Assembly: GCA_021151835.1 (NCBI GenBank)
Contig: JAGKWO010000066.1
Coordinates: forward strand, 1 to 14,865
Source: Gammaproteobacteria bacterium
GTDB lineage: Bacteria; Pseudomonadota; Gammaproteobacteria; Pseudomonadales; Cellvibrionaceae
DNA: 14,865 nucleotides
Reading direction: 5' to 3'
Shown: piece after piece, positions 1 to 8,215 of the stretch
Position numbering within the stretch: position 1 is the stretch's first letter
How the letters are laid out: every line of letters begins with the position of its first letter
Position numbers and translations under genes: made by a program
Notes under the pieces: model-generated
What the model was told of the DNA's origin: nothing
Databases searched by the model: none
The model's input: only the letters and a program-made list of their open reading frames with translations

Positions 1-8
1 GTAACGGC

Positions 9-950
9 CTATGCGCCAAGTTCTTTATCAAAAACAGCTTTATCAATAATCGCACCGCGATGACGAATGATAATACCGGCGCAGCGAATACCTTGCTTCG
101 CAGAATCTTCAATCGATTTTTTCTGCAAACGGCCCGCGAGATAACCCGCGTTAAAGGTATCGCCTGCACCAGTCGTATCGATAACACCTTGCACCGGTGG
201 GACAGGCACACGAACTTCTGCATCGGGAGTAATGATCACCGCATCATCAGCGCCGCGCTTTAATACCAGCTCGGTCAGGTTGTAAGACGCGTAGCGTTGT
301 TTGCAACCCTCGATACTGTCATCGCCCCATAGCAATTGCTCGTCGTCAAGGGTAAGCAGCGCGATATCGGTGTAATGCATAATCGCCAGCATCGCTTGTT
401 GGGCCTCGGCTTTATCGCGCCACAAACGCGGGCGGTAGTTACTATCGAACGCGATAATCACATCTTGCTGCCGCAGCTTGTGCAATGCGTTGTATAAAAA
501 TTCGCGCGACTTTTCGCCGATAATTGCCAGCGTGATTCCACTCAGGTAAACGCAGTTGCAATCGCCCAGCTTCTGGCACAATTGGTCAGCCGCATCTTGT
601 GAATTAAATAATTCGCGCGCCGGCGCTTCTTTACGCCAGTAAAAAAATTCACGCTCGCCATCCGGGCGATTGCGAATAATGTACAAGCCGGGTGAACGGC
701 CGGGAATTTGTTTGATCAGGCCAGTGCCGATATTTTCATTCGCTATGCGCTGCATAATTTGCGCGCTGTAGGGGTCATCACCCAATTGGGTTACGTAATC
801 AGTTTTTAAACCCAGGCGAGCCATATACACCGATGTGTTATAGGTATCGCCAGCGAAAGAAAGAGCCATTGTTTCGCGGCCATTGCTGTCGGCGGTCGGA
901 AACGGAGACAACTCCACCATGACTTCGCCAATTGCTGCTATGTGTGCCAT
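9..950 (-). CDS. kdgK: 2-keto-3-deoxygluconate kinase (PfkB/ribokinase family)
   Basis: A 313-residue cytoplasmic sugar kinase, the usual length for this family. It is expected to phosphorylate 2-keto-3-deoxygluconate with ATP to give KDPG, the entry of uronate and pectin breakdown into the Entner-Doudoroff pathway. The PfkB C-terminal signature DTTGAGDTFNAGY lies at about 258-270, with Asp264 as the expected catalytic base. Features typical of KDG kinases rather than other PfkB members are a GERxFFYWRKEAPAR-like segment near 98-112, DSNYRPRLW at 169-177 and IRHRGAIID near 295-303; these recall E. coli KdgK. The ATG at 948-950 gives the family-typical start MAHIAAIGEVMVEL; the ribosome binding site before it is weak (GTGGA). 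It diverges from uxuB, and the shared gap could hold common control sites. Substrate is inferred from family likeness plus the uronate gene next door. Confidence 0.93.
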   Translation of the reverse strand: MAHIAAIGEVMVELSPFPTADSNGRETMALSFAGDTYNTSVYMARLGLKTDYVTQLGDDPYSAQIMQRIANENIGTGLIKQIPGRSPGLYIIRNRPDGEREFFYWRKEAPARELFNSQDAADQLCQKLGDCNCVYLSGITLAIIGEKSREFLYNALHKLRQQDVIIAFDSNYRPRLWRDKAEAQQAMLAIMHYTDIALLTLDDEQLLWGDDSIEGCKQRYASYNLTELVLKRGADDAVIITPDAEVRVPVPPVQGVIDTTGAGDTFNAGYLAGRLQKKSIEDSAKQGIRCAGIIIRHRGAIIDKAVFDKELGA

Positions 951-1047
951 GTTAAATATCCACGGATGTGCTGGTTAGAAATGTTGTTATGGGTTGTGCA
1001 ATAGGGATGACGCAATAAAAGGTGCGTGACATTAAGCCGGGCAACTA

Positions 1048-1059
1048 TAACACTTGTTA
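1048..1059. promoter_or_regulatory. operator-like palindrome in the kdgK/uxuB divergent gap
   Basis: TAACACTTGTTA is a perfect inverted repeat with 5-base arms and a 2-base centre. It lies 98 bases upstream of the kdgK start, in a 251-base AT-rich gap between two divergent uronate genes, where a GntR-, LacI- or IclR-type repressor could act on both. I do not recognise it as a standard KdgR, UxuR or ExuR box, so this is position plus symmetry only. Confidence 0.3.
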
Positions 1060-1121
1060 AATAGCAACCCTAGAATTTTGTGCGATTAAATGAAGTTGTT
1101 TGGTAATGTTTGACTTTATTT

Positions 1122-1137
1122 CTGATTGATAAATCAG
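1122..1137. promoter_or_regulatory. operator-like palindrome upstream of uxuB
   Basis: CTGATT-GATA-AATCAG is a perfect inverted repeat with 6-base arms and a 4-base centre, 64 bases before the uxuB ATG. A TTGACT hexamer at 1110-1115 could be a -35 element, so a protein bound here would cover the promoter. No good -10 hexamer lies at the ideal distance (GATAAA is too close), so the promoter is weakly supported. The regulator is unknown. Confidence 0.33.
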
Positions 1138-1201
1138 TTTTTATTTTTTTAATTTTAACTTTTAAGTTTAAGAACGCTATCAACCTTTGCTGGATTTTAT
1201 A

Positions 1202-2677
1202 ATGAATCGTTTAAACAAAAACTTGTTGTCACAGTTACCTGAAGATGTTGCGTTACCTGAATACAATCGCGATCAATTAGTCTCCGGCATAGTGCATTTG
1301 GGCATAGGTGCATTTCATCGTGCCCATCAAGCGTTTTATACAGAAGCCGTGTTAAACCAATTCGGGGGCGATTGGGGAATTATTGGCAGCAGCTTGCGTT
1401 CGGCAGGCGTGCGCGATCAATTGGTTCCACAAGATTGTCTATACACATTGGTTGAACGTTCCGGGGATGGCGAGAAATTGCAAATCATTGGTGCGGTTAC
1501 TGACACACTTGTTGGCCCGGAAAACCCCGCCGCTTTGGTGTCAATAATCGCGCAACCCAATATTAAAATTGTTTCATTAACGGTGACTGAAAAAGGTTAT
1601 TGCCACGATCCGGCAACCGGAAATTTAAATGAAGCTCATCCCGATATTACCCACGACCTGCAAAATCCGGATAAACCTGTTTCTGCGATTGGCTTTATTG
1701 TTGCTGCGTTACAGCAACGTTATGAAAAAAAACAGAAAGCATTTACCGTATTGAGTTGCGACAACCTGCCCAATAACGGTGAGGTTTTGGAAAAAGTTGT
1801 TTTGCAATTTGCGCAAAAAATTTCGCCTGCACTTGCCGCCTGGATTAAAACCCATGCGACCTTCCCCAGCACCATGATTGACCGCATTGTTCCTGCCACT
1901 ACGGATGATGATCGCCGCGATATTGAAGCCCGGCTTGGTGTCCGCGACGAAGGTATGGTGGTGTGCGAGCCATTTTCACAATGGGTAGTGGAGGATAAAT
2001 TCGCGGATGGCCGCCCCGGGTGGGAAAAAGTTGGCGTACTGTTAGTAAAAGATGTACGCGTGTTTGAAAAAATTAAATTGCGTTTATTAAACGGCGCTCA
2101 TTCTACCATGGCCTATACCGGTTATCTTTCCGGCTTCCAATACATCAGTGAAGTGATGGAGCAACCGGCATTTGTCAACCTGATAAAAACCTATATGGCG
2201 CGCGAGGCGGGTGAAACGATTATTGCACCGGCCGGATTTGATATTGAAGCGTACAAACAACAACTGCGTGATCGCTTTTCCAATAAAGCGCTTAAACACC
2301 GAACCTGGCAAATTGCGATGGATGGTTCACAAAAATTGCCACAACGTTTATTGGAAACATTACGCGAACAATTAGCAGGCAACGGTAATGTCGATATTTT
2401 GTGCCTCGGTGTAGCAGCATGGATTCGCTATGTATCCGGTGTCGATGAAAAAGGCCAGGCGATTGAGGTTTCAGATCCACTTGCACCGGAGTTGCGTGCA
2501 GCTTGCGATGCAAATCAGGGCAATCCCGCCGGCATGGTAAAAGCCATAGTGAGTATTCAAAAAGTCTTTGGTACTGACTTAATTAATGAGCCACGTTTTA
2601 TCCAGACCACCACCCAATGGCTGGAACGTTTTTATAACAAAGGGGTATTAGCCTCCATACAGAAGTCTTTCCAATAA
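1202..2677 (+). CDS. uxuB: UxuB-type fructuronate reductase (mannitol dehydrogenase family)
   Basis: A 491-residue polyol dehydrogenase of the long-chain mannitol 2-dehydrogenase family. The expected reaction is NADH-dependent reduction of D-fructuronate to D-mannonate in the cytoplasm. The nucleotide-binding start HLGIGAFHRAHQA is at about 32-44. LTVTEKGY, LSCDNLPNNG and FSQWVVEDKF follow, and the catalytic block KLRLLNGAHS gives Lys292, Asn297 and His300 as the expected active-site residues. The C-terminal half, with LKHRTWQIAMDGSQKLPQR, follows E. coli UxuB far more closely than mannitol dehydrogenase. I chose the ATG at 1202 because MNRLNKNLLSQL matches family N-termini; an in-frame TTG at 1187 would add five residues. 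Neither start has a strong ribosome binding site. Tagaturonate reduction, the galacturonate branch, is possible given the pectinase neighbour, but the sequence favours UxuB. Confidence 0.88.
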   Translation: MNRLNKNLLSQLPEDVALPEYNRDQLVSGIVHLGIGAFHRAHQAFYTEAVLNQFGGDWGIIGSSLRSAGVRDQLVPQDCLYTLVERSGDGEKLQIIGAVTDTLVGPENPAALVSIIAQPNIKIVSLTVTEKGYCHDPATGNLNEAHPDITHDLQNPDKPVSAIGFIVAALQQRYEKKQKAFTVLSCDNLPNNGEVLEKVVLQFAQKISPALAAWIKTHATFPSTMIDRIVPATTDDDRRDIEARLGVRDEGMVVCEPFSQWVVEDKFADGRPGWEKVGVLLVKDVRVFEKIKLRLLNGAHSTMAYTGYLSGFQYISEVMEQPAFVNLIKTYMAREAGETIIAPAGFDIEAYKQQLRDRFSNKALKHRTWQIAMDGSQKLPQRLLETLREQLAGNGNVDILCLGVAAWIRYVSGVDEKGQAIEVSDPLAPELRAACDANQGNPAGMVKAIVSIQKVFGTDLINEPRFIQTTTQWLERFYNKGVLASIQKSFQ

Positions 2678-2680
2678 TCG

Positions 2681-2775
2681 TAGGGGCGCAATTGGTTGCG
2701 CCCTGATTTTTCAGGATTTATCTCCCCAACCCAAAAGGGACAATACATAAGAGGGCACAATAAATTGTGCTCCCA
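2681..2775. repeat. paired REP-like palindromes (BIME-like element)
   Basis: Two related hairpins sit about 70 bases apart. The left is GGGCGCAA-TTGG-TTGCGCCC (2684-2703). The right is GGGCACAA-TAAA-TTGTGCTC (2753-2772), with one G-T pair. Read on the opposite strand, the right unit nearly repeats the left one: GGGAGCACAATTTATTGTGC against GGGGCGCAATTGGTTGCGCC. Two palindromic units in inverted order between genes is the usual build of dispersed extragenic repeats. Only one element is in the window, so genome-wide repetition is inferred. Confidence 0.45.
2684..2711 (+). terminator. probable terminator hairpin after uxuB
   Basis: GGGCGCAA-TTGG-TTGCGCCC forms an 8-bp perfect stem six bases after the uxuB stop, followed by TGATTTTT. 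A second small hairpin, CCTGA-TTTT-TCAGG (2702-2715), overlaps the T run. It could end uxuB transcription, although the same sequence is one arm of the paired palindromic repeat listed separately, so terminator activity may be incidental. Confidence 0.5.
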
Positions 2776-2803
2776 CCGGTCATATTTATTTTGAGAGGAA
2801 AAA

Positions 2804-3922
2804 ATGATTGTTCGTAAAGTGAAATTAATTGTTGCGATCATTTTTTTGCCGGTTTTTATCGCAAGTTGCGCTACGCCACCTTATTCACATTACGATGCAA
2901 TCGTTGATGCATCCACAAAACCTTCTGCAAAAAATTTCACCCGTATTCAGGCCGCATTGGATGCAGCCCCGGCAACCACCAACAAGCCGTACCGGATTTT
3001 TATTACCCCCGGTGATTACTATGAAAAAATTACCATTGCCAAACCCAATATCCAATTAATTGGTGCCGATAAAAAAAGCACGCGAATTTTTTACGATGCT
3101 TACGCGGGCCAACAATCTACCGAGGCAGGCGCGACCAAAGGTCAACTATGGGGAACCTCGGGTTCCGCTACATTAATTGTTCGCGCTGCCAATATTCGTA
3201 TCCAGCAATTAACGATTGAAAACACGTTCGATTTTCTCGCTAACGATGCGCTCGCCAATGATGACCCGCGGCGTATTGCCAACACCCAGGCAGTCGCCCT
3301 ACACCTGGATAATGGCAGCGACCAATTTTTAGCGCACGATGTGCGGTTATTGGGTTATCAGGACACATTATTCGTCAATGCCGGGCGCAGCTGGTTTGAT
3401 AAAACGTTGGTTGCCGGTAATGTGGATTTTATTTTTGGCAAAGGCAACGCACTATTTACTGATTCGGAGATTAAAACTCGCGGGCGGGGTAAACCAGGTA
3501 TTCCTTATGCCTATCTTGTTGCGCCATCCACGCCCATTGGTAGCGAATACGGATTAACCTTTATCGATTGCATTTTAACGCGCAGTAAATCGGTGCCGGA
3601 TAATTCCGTACCGCTTGGCCGCCCCTGGCACCCCACCACCCAATTTGCAGACGGCCGCTATGCCGACCCCGCTGCAATTGGCAAAGCCGTATTCATTAAT
3701 TCCTGGATGGACAAGCACATTACGCTTGATGGTTGGCATTCCATGAGCGGTACCGCCAAAGATGGCAGCCGCATCCAATTTCAAGCGGAAGATGCGCGGT
3801 TTTTTGAATACAACAGCAAAGGACCGGGGGCGGCGGTGAATGGCAAGCGCCGGCAATTATCGGCCGAGGAAGTTAAAAATTACTCCCGGGAGGAAATCCT
3901 GGGCGATTGGAAGCCTGAATAA
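2804..3922 (+). CDS. pectin methylesterase, carbohydrate esterase family 8, lipoprotein
   Basis: A 372-residue pectinesterase that would hydrolyse methyl esters of galacturonan and so open pectin to lyases and hydrolases. The N-terminus is a lipoprotein signal: a basic start, a hydrophobic run and lipobox IASC with Cys22, so the enzyme is probably anchored in the outer membrane. The CE8 signatures are all present in order: GYQDTLF at 184-190 (acid/base Asp187), VDFIFG at 207-212 (nucleophile Asp208) and LGRPW at 271-275 (Arg273). Length is normal for a bacterial CE8 protein with no added binding module. The start is well supported by GAGAGG at 2793-2798, six bases from the ATG. It lies behind uxuB and the palindromic repeat, so it may have its own promoter. 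Function is clear; the exact pectin substrate is not visible. Confidence 0.93.
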   Translation: MIVRKVKLIVAIIFLPVFIASCATPPYSHYDAIVDASTKPSAKNFTRIQAALDAAPATTNKPYRIFITPGDYYEKITIAKPNIQLIGADKKSTRIFYDAYAGQQSTEAGATKGQLWGTSGSATLIVRAANIRIQQLTIENTFDFLANDALANDDPRRIANTQAVALHLDNGSDQFLAHDVRLLGYQDTLFVNAGRSWFDKTLVAGNVDFIFGKGNALFTDSEIKTRGRGKPGIPYAYLVAPSTPIGSEYGLTFIDCILTRSKSVPDNSVPLGRPWHPTTQFADGRYADPAAIGKAVFINSWMDKHITLDGWHSMSGTAKDGSRIQFQAEDARFFEYNSKGPGAAVNGKRRQLSAEEVKNYSREEILGDWKPE

Positions 3923-4131
3923 TCCCTGACGGGCAAGCGTGCCAATTCAATCGAAAAACCGGCGGTGGCGGCAACCAAAAACCAGCGCAATCCGACCGGG
4001 GGAATCGTACCGGCTGGCACGATGTGGCGCGGCTTCCAGACGAAAAAAATATCCGCCTGGCGCAAGGATTTTCCCTGGCGCTTTGCGTATGATGGCGCCC
4101 TCGCTGTCAGGGACCCTATGGATATTGGCTC
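3923..4131. other. GC-rich gap between pectinesterase and acyltransferase genes
   Basis: These 209 bases hold no gene I can support. Several overlapping frames are open on both strands, which is expected of GC-rich sequence, and none has a good ribosome binding site or a recognisable product. No T-rich terminator hairpin follows the pectinesterase stop. The promoter of the acyltransferase operon should lie here, but I see no convincing -35/-10 pair. Confidence 0.4.
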
Positions 4132-5532
4132 ATGCACTACCTCTCCCCCGAATTCGCATTAATTTTTGTTGGATTTTTGTGGCTCTATTGGTGGGCGGGA
4201 TCAGCCTACGGGGTACGCGCGCAAAACCATTTGCTGTTGGCTGCAAGTTATCTTTTTTATTGCAGTTTTGATTGGCGTTTTGCGCTGTTACTGCTCAACT
4301 TTTCGCTGGTTATTTTGTTGCTGGCGCAGGCAATAAAAGCGCCCGATGGAACCCGCCGTCGCTGGCCCATGATCGCGGGCGTCGCCATTGCGCTGCTCAA
4401 CCTTGGTATCTTCAAGTATTACAATTTTTTCCGCGAAGAGGCGATGGCCTTGCTCTCGCCAGTATTCACCGGCGCCAGCTTGCCCGTGCTGGAGTTGGTA
4501 TTACCGGTGGGCATTTCCTTTTATACCTTCCAGGGAATCGCTTATCTGGTCAGCGTTGGCCGCGGAGAATATAAAGCGGCCAAACTCGCAGATGGTTTGT
4601 TGCATCTTTCTTTTTTCCCCACGTTATTGGCCGGGCCGATTTGTCGCCCCAACGAATTGCTTGCGCAAATTGAATCGCCAGCGCAGCGCGCTATCGTTGC
4701 TCCCGAGTGGGCAATTTTGTTGGTTATTTCTGCGTTGATTAAAAAGGTCTGGCTCGCCGCCTGGTTGGCCGAAGAATGGGCCAATCCGGTTTTTTCCAAT
4801 CCGGAAAGTTATCACGCCGTAGAATTAATGGGCGGGTTAATGGCTTACGCGTGGCAATTGTTTTTCGATTTTTCCGGCTACACCGATGTGGTCACGGCGC
4901 TCGCACTGTTACTCGGTTTTAATCTGCCAGTGAATTTCCGCCAGCCTTACCTCGCCACCAATCTCAGTGATTTCTGGAAGCGCTGGCATATCACCTTGTC
5001 GCGCTGGATTCGCGACTACGTGTACATCCCACTGGGCGGGAATCGCGGCAATTGGGGGCGCACGCAAATTAACCTGGTTATTGCCATGACCTTGTCCGGT
5101 TTCTGGCACGGCGCGAGCATTACGTTTGTCGTTTGGGGTTTATGGCACGGCATTGGCTTGGTGTTCCAGAACCTCTGGCACCAGGTTTCTGCGTGGCGCT
5201 TGCCGGCGCTGCTCGGGCAGACCATTACTTTTATCTTTGTATGCCTTGGCTGGCTGTTATTCCGGGCGGAAGACTGGGATTCAGTATCCGCATTTGTAAC
5301 AGGCTTCGGCGACTGGGATACAGTCCCCAGCCTGAATTGGTTGGGTTTATTACTGGCAATGGTGGTATTTTTTACATTAGCGAGGCAAGCGCAGGCGATA
5401 ATGGATAAATCCGCGATTGCGTTACGGAAACTGCCCTGGTGGGGCCAAAGTTTTTGCTTGTTGATCGCTACCCTGGCGATTATGGAGTTAGCGCCAGCCG
5501 GTATGCCGGGCTTTATCTATTTTGGTTTTTAA
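4132..5532 (+). CDS. MBOAT-family O-acyltransferase (AlgI/PatA type)
   Basis: A 466-residue polytopic inner-membrane protein with many hydrophobic segments spread through its length. Proteins of this type take acyl groups, usually acetyl, from a cytoplasmic donor and pass them across the membrane for attachment to alginate, cellulose, peptidoglycan or other exported glycans. Family landmarks appear in order: LPVGISFYTFQ near 124-134, LAGPICRP near 167-173, FFDFSGYTD near 244-252, then a DFWKRWHITLSRW block (from 280, with His286) leading into YIPLGGNR, and GFWHGA at 323-328. His326 is the expected catalytic histidine. The ATG at 4132 has only a weak ribosome binding site, and the frame is closed at 4090, so the start has little freedom. 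Two SGNH proteins follow 53 bases downstream, the usual partner type for such enzymes. The acceptor glycan cannot be told from sequence. Confidence 0.9.
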   Translation: MHYLSPEFALIFVGFLWLYWWAGSAYGVRAQNHLLLAASYLFYCSFDWRFALLLLNFSLVILLLAQAIKAPDGTRRRWPMIAGVAIALLNLGIFKYYNFFREEAMALLSPVFTGASLPVLELVLPVGISFYTFQGIAYLVSVGRGEYKAAKLADGLLHLSFFPTLLAGPICRPNELLAQIESPAQRAIVAPEWAILLVISALIKKVWLAAWLAEEWANPVFSNPESYHAVELMGGLMAYAWQLFFDFSGYTDVVTALALLLGFNLPVNFRQPYLATNLSDFWKRWHITLSRWIRDYVYIPLGGNRGNWGRTQINLVIAMTLSGFWHGASITFVVWGLWHGIGLVFQNLWHQVSAWRLPALLGQTITFIFVCLGWLLFRAEDWDSVSAFVTGFGDWDTVPSLNWLGLLLAMVVFFTLARQAQAIMDKSAIALRKLPWWGQSFCLLIATLAIMELAPAGMPGFIYFGF

Positions 5533-5585
5533 TATTGTTATCGTTTTCTATTTTTAATGTTTGCGTTTAACGGATTCACAACGCT

Positions 5586-6995
5586 ATGCAGTTAGATGAA
5601 AAACCATTCCTGGCGATTGAGCCGGAATCACAACACCCCAGCGCGCTGGCGGCTATCAGCCTTGCCTGCGTGTTATTGGTGGCCATTAAAGGCAATGCCT
5701 TGTTGCAATACTGGCAACAAACCCACCACATTTTTATGGAGGTGGGAAATCTCCCAAGCGCCGGGCAATTAATCCCCGGCAGCCAGGCCCTGGAGCACTG
5801 GCAGCAGGATGTTAACCGCTGGAGCAATGAACGCGCGGAGCGGATGTTGGTTGCGGGGCAATTATTACTGGCCGGTGATAAAGCCCTGCCCGAGCCACCT
5901 CCGCTGGTAGTCGCCCCCAAATGCCCGGAGGTGGTTGCGCCCAAGGCAAGTGCTCCTGCTTGCCCGGCACCGACCGCCACTGAAAAGCAAACGGCGGGAC
6001 AAGCCCAAACCCCGCAGCCGGTCGTAGCGAATATCAGCATCGCGCCCAGTGAAAAACCCGGTGACAGGAAAGATGAAGTAAACGGAAGCGGAGCGCCCGA
6101 CACCGCCCCCGCGACTGCTGATTCAACCGCGCCCTTCGTGATGCCGGAAGCAACACCGGAAGCCCTCGCGGCAGCCAACGCCCCCATCGCCTTGCACACC
6201 GGCGACCGCATTCTGCTGGTTGGCGATTCGCTGATGCAGGGCGTTGCGCCGCATTTGATCACCGCGCTCAAACGCAATTACAAAGTGGAATCCATGGATA
6301 TCAGCCGCCACAGCACCGGCCTGACGTATCCGGCATTTTTCGATTGGCCAGCCACGGTCAAAGCTGCGTTTGAATTGGAAAACTATCAGGTGGTGATCGT
6401 TTTCCTGGGCGCCAATGATCCCTGGGATATGACCTTGCAAGGCAAGTATGTGCGCTACGGATCGGAGCGCTGGAAAGATGTTTACAGTGCGCGTGTGAAG
6501 CAGATTATCCAGACCGCCGCCGAGCACGATGCCCGCCTGGTATGGCTGGGCGCTCCGCCGATGGGGCGTGAGGATTTGCTTGGCAAAGAGCCGTTACTCA
6601 ATGAAATCTATGCGAGTGAATCCGCAAAATACCCTTTGTTTGCGCGATTTGTCGCCACCGCGCCCAGCCTGAGCACCGACGGCAGCAGTTTCACCAAATT
6701 CCTGGAGTTGCCCGAGCGCGGCAGTGTTATGGTACGCACCGATGACGGGGTGCACTTCACCACCCAGGGCCAAAAACTGCTTGCCCGGTTGACGCTGGAG
6801 CAATTTACGCGCGCCGCCCCGCCTGCTACTGAACAACCCGTGGAACCATCGCCGGGCGAACAACCGGCACCTGAACAACAACCCGTGGCAGAACCGGGAG
6901 CGACACCTGCCAAATCAAAACCGACTGCTACACCCGCACCCGTGGAACCGACTCCACCTGCCCGGCAGCCCACCCCGGCCATTAGTCAACGATGA
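5586..6995 (+). CDS. membrane-anchored SGNH/GDSL-fold protein with Pro/Ala-rich linkers
   Basis: A 469-residue protein with one N-terminal membrane anchor (about 20-40) and no clear cleavage site, so the rest probably faces the periplasm. A low-complexity Pro/Ala-rich spacer (about 100-200) precedes an SGNH domain at about 205-405. Catalytic landmarks are VGDSL with Ser215, FLGANDPW with Asn277, and DDGVHFT with Asp387 and His390. The layout and the GANDPW block resemble the DUF459-type SGNH group. A second Pro/Glu/Ala-rich tail (about 410-465) could thread through or bind the cell wall. It starts 53 bases after the MBOAT gene and overlaps the next gene by ATGA. By context it may be a periplasmic partner that transfers acyl groups to the glycan, like PatB or AlgX-type proteins, or an esterase; sequence alone does not separate these. 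Confidence 0.82.
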   Translation: MQLDEKPFLAIEPESQHPSALAAISLACVLLVAIKGNALLQYWQQTHHIFMEVGNLPSAGQLIPGSQALEHWQQDVNRWSNERAERMLVAGQLLLAGDKALPEPPPLVVAPKCPEVVAPKASAPACPAPTATEKQTAGQAQTPQPVVANISIAPSEKPGDRKDEVNGSGAPDTAPATADSTAPFVMPEATPEALAAANAPIALHTGDRILLVGDSLMQGVAPHLITALKRNYKVESMDISRHSTGLTYPAFFDWPATVKAAFELENYQVVIVFLGANDPWDMTLQGKYVRYGSERWKDVYSARVKQIIQTAAEHDARLVWLGAPPMGREDLLGKEPLLNEIYASESAKYPLFARFVATAPSLSTDGSSFTKFLELPERGSVMVRTDDGVHFTTQGQKLLARLTLEQFTRAAPPATEQPVEPSPGEQPAPEQQPVAEPGATPAKSKPTATPAPVEPTPPARQPTPAISQR

Positions 6996-8215
6996 GATAT
7001 TTTTGTTTTTGCGTGTTTTTCCTGCTGGCGACCCACACCGTCGCCAATCAATTTACCCCCATCCAGGACTATGGTGACCGCAAGGCACCCGCGCTCTGGG
7101 AAGGCCTGCAACAGCTGGAGCAGGGCAAACGCACCGAGCCACTCCGCATTATCCAGTTAGGGGATTCCCATACCGCTGGCGACTATTTCACCGGCCAGAT
7201 GCGCCTGCGTTTGCAGCGCCAGTTTGGCAATGCCGGTATCGGCTGGTTAACACCCGGCTATATCACCAACCAACGTTCGCACCAGGTACTGTTGCGCAGC
7301 CTGGGCAAATGGACCCTCAGCGATAGCAAGATCGCCAAACATACCGGCACTTTCCCGCTCGGCGGCTTGATCAACACCTCGGCAGGCAACTCGATCCTGG
7401 AAATCAAAGCCAAAGAGGAACTCGCCGCAGGCCAATGGCAGGTAAGCCTCTGGCAGCAATCGAAGCAAACACCCTGGAGTCTCGCCCTCGCAGGCGGCAA
7501 GCTGTCAAAACTGCCGGGGCAGGGCGACCCCAAAGCGAGCTGGCGCCTGAGCAACCAATTGATCGATGCCAGCAAAGTCAACGGTTTGCGCCTGCTGGCA
7601 CCCAGCGGCGGTAAGTTGGGCGGGGTGATTCTGGACCGTCAGGCCCCCGGTATCACACTCGATGCACTGGGCATTAACGGGTCGGTCGCCAATGTCATTA
7701 GCCGTTGGGATGAAGCCAGCTTGCGCACCCAATTGCAGTGGCGTAACCCGCAATTAATCATTCTCGCCTACGGTACCAACGAAGCCTTTGGCAAAGACCT
7801 GGTTCCGGAAACCTATGAAAGTGAATTGACCCAGGTTATTCGCAAGTTGCGCGCGGCGGCGCCCAACGCCGCGCTATTACTGGTTGGCGCCCCCAGCTCC
7901 GCCAAATCCAAAGCCCCCAATATTAACGGCGGCTGCCAATTACCCCTGCCACCATCACTCATCAAGGTACAAAACAGCCAGCGCCGCATCGCTCGCCAGG
8001 AAAAGACCCTGTATTGGGATTGGGGCGCAATGATGGGCGGCAATTGCGGTGCGCAAATCTGGCTGAAGCAGCGTGTTCCGTTGATGCGCCCGGACCTGAT
8101 CCATATGAGCCCAGAAGGTTATGCCGCCAGTGCCGATGCACTCTATATGGCGTTGGTGCGCGAGATGGATGACGGGCTTAAACGCGAGCAATTCAGAAAG
8201 GAAAAATCACAATGA
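6992..8215 (+). CDS. exported SGNH hydrolase resembling Ape1/PatB-type O-acetyl glycan enzymes
   Basis: A 407-residue protein with a short signal peptide (cleavage likely after about Ala18, in THTVA-NQ). The SGNH blocks are IIQLGDSHTAGDYF with Ser59, AYGTNEAF with Asn263, and DLIHMSPEGY with Asp368 and His371. Between blocks I and III lie about 200 residues, roughly 110-230 of them rich in predicted strands; an inserted beta domain in this place is known in peptidoglycan O-acetyltransferase PatB and O-acetylpeptidoglycan esterase Ape1. GDSHTAGDYFTG and FGNAGIGW also recall that group from memory. Its ATG overlaps the stop of the preceding gene (ATGA at 6992-6995), implying translational coupling. 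The likely role is acetyl removal or transfer on an exported glycan, perhaps peptidoglycan. Family membership is firm; the choice between esterase and transferase is open. Confidence 0.83.
   Translation: MRYFCFCVFFLLATHTVANQFTPIQDYGDRKAPALWEGLQQLEQGKRTEPLRIIQLGDSHTAGDYFTGQMRLRLQRQFGNAGIGWLTPGYITNQRSHQVLLRSLGKWTLSDSKIAKHTGTFPLGGLINTSAGNSILEIKAKEELAAGQWQVSLWQQSKQTPWSLALAGGKLSKLPGQGDPKASWRLSNQLIDASKVNGLRLLAPSGGKLGGVILDRQAPGITLDALGINGSVANVISRWDEASLRTQLQWRNPQLIILAYGTNEAFGKDLVPETYESELTQVIRKLRAAAPNAALLLVGAPSSAKSKAPNINGGCQLPLPPSLIKVQNSQRRIARQEKTLYWDWGAMMGGNCGAQIWLKQRVPLMRPDLIHMSPEGYAASADALYMALVREMDDGLKREQFRKEKSQ

Noticed and set aside
1187..1201. TTG start adding five residues to uxuB
   Set aside because: The ATG at 1202 gives the N-terminus typical of the family, and the TTG has no better ribosome binding site.
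3880..4137. Possible 85-residue minus-strand gene covering the gap after the pectinesterase
   Set aside because: It overlaps the pectinesterase 3' end, has no recognisable product, and its composition is that of a reverse-strand shadow.
3939..4271. Possible 110-residue gene overlapping the MBOAT start
   Set aside because: It starts at GTG without a ribosome binding site, is rich in Arg/Pro as random GC-rich frames are, and overlaps a certain gene by 140 bases.
5576..6277. Minus-strand frame of 233 residues opposite the first SGNH gene
   Set aside because: The Ala/Gly/Ser-rich product mirrors the Pro/Ala linker codons of the real gene and has no motifs.
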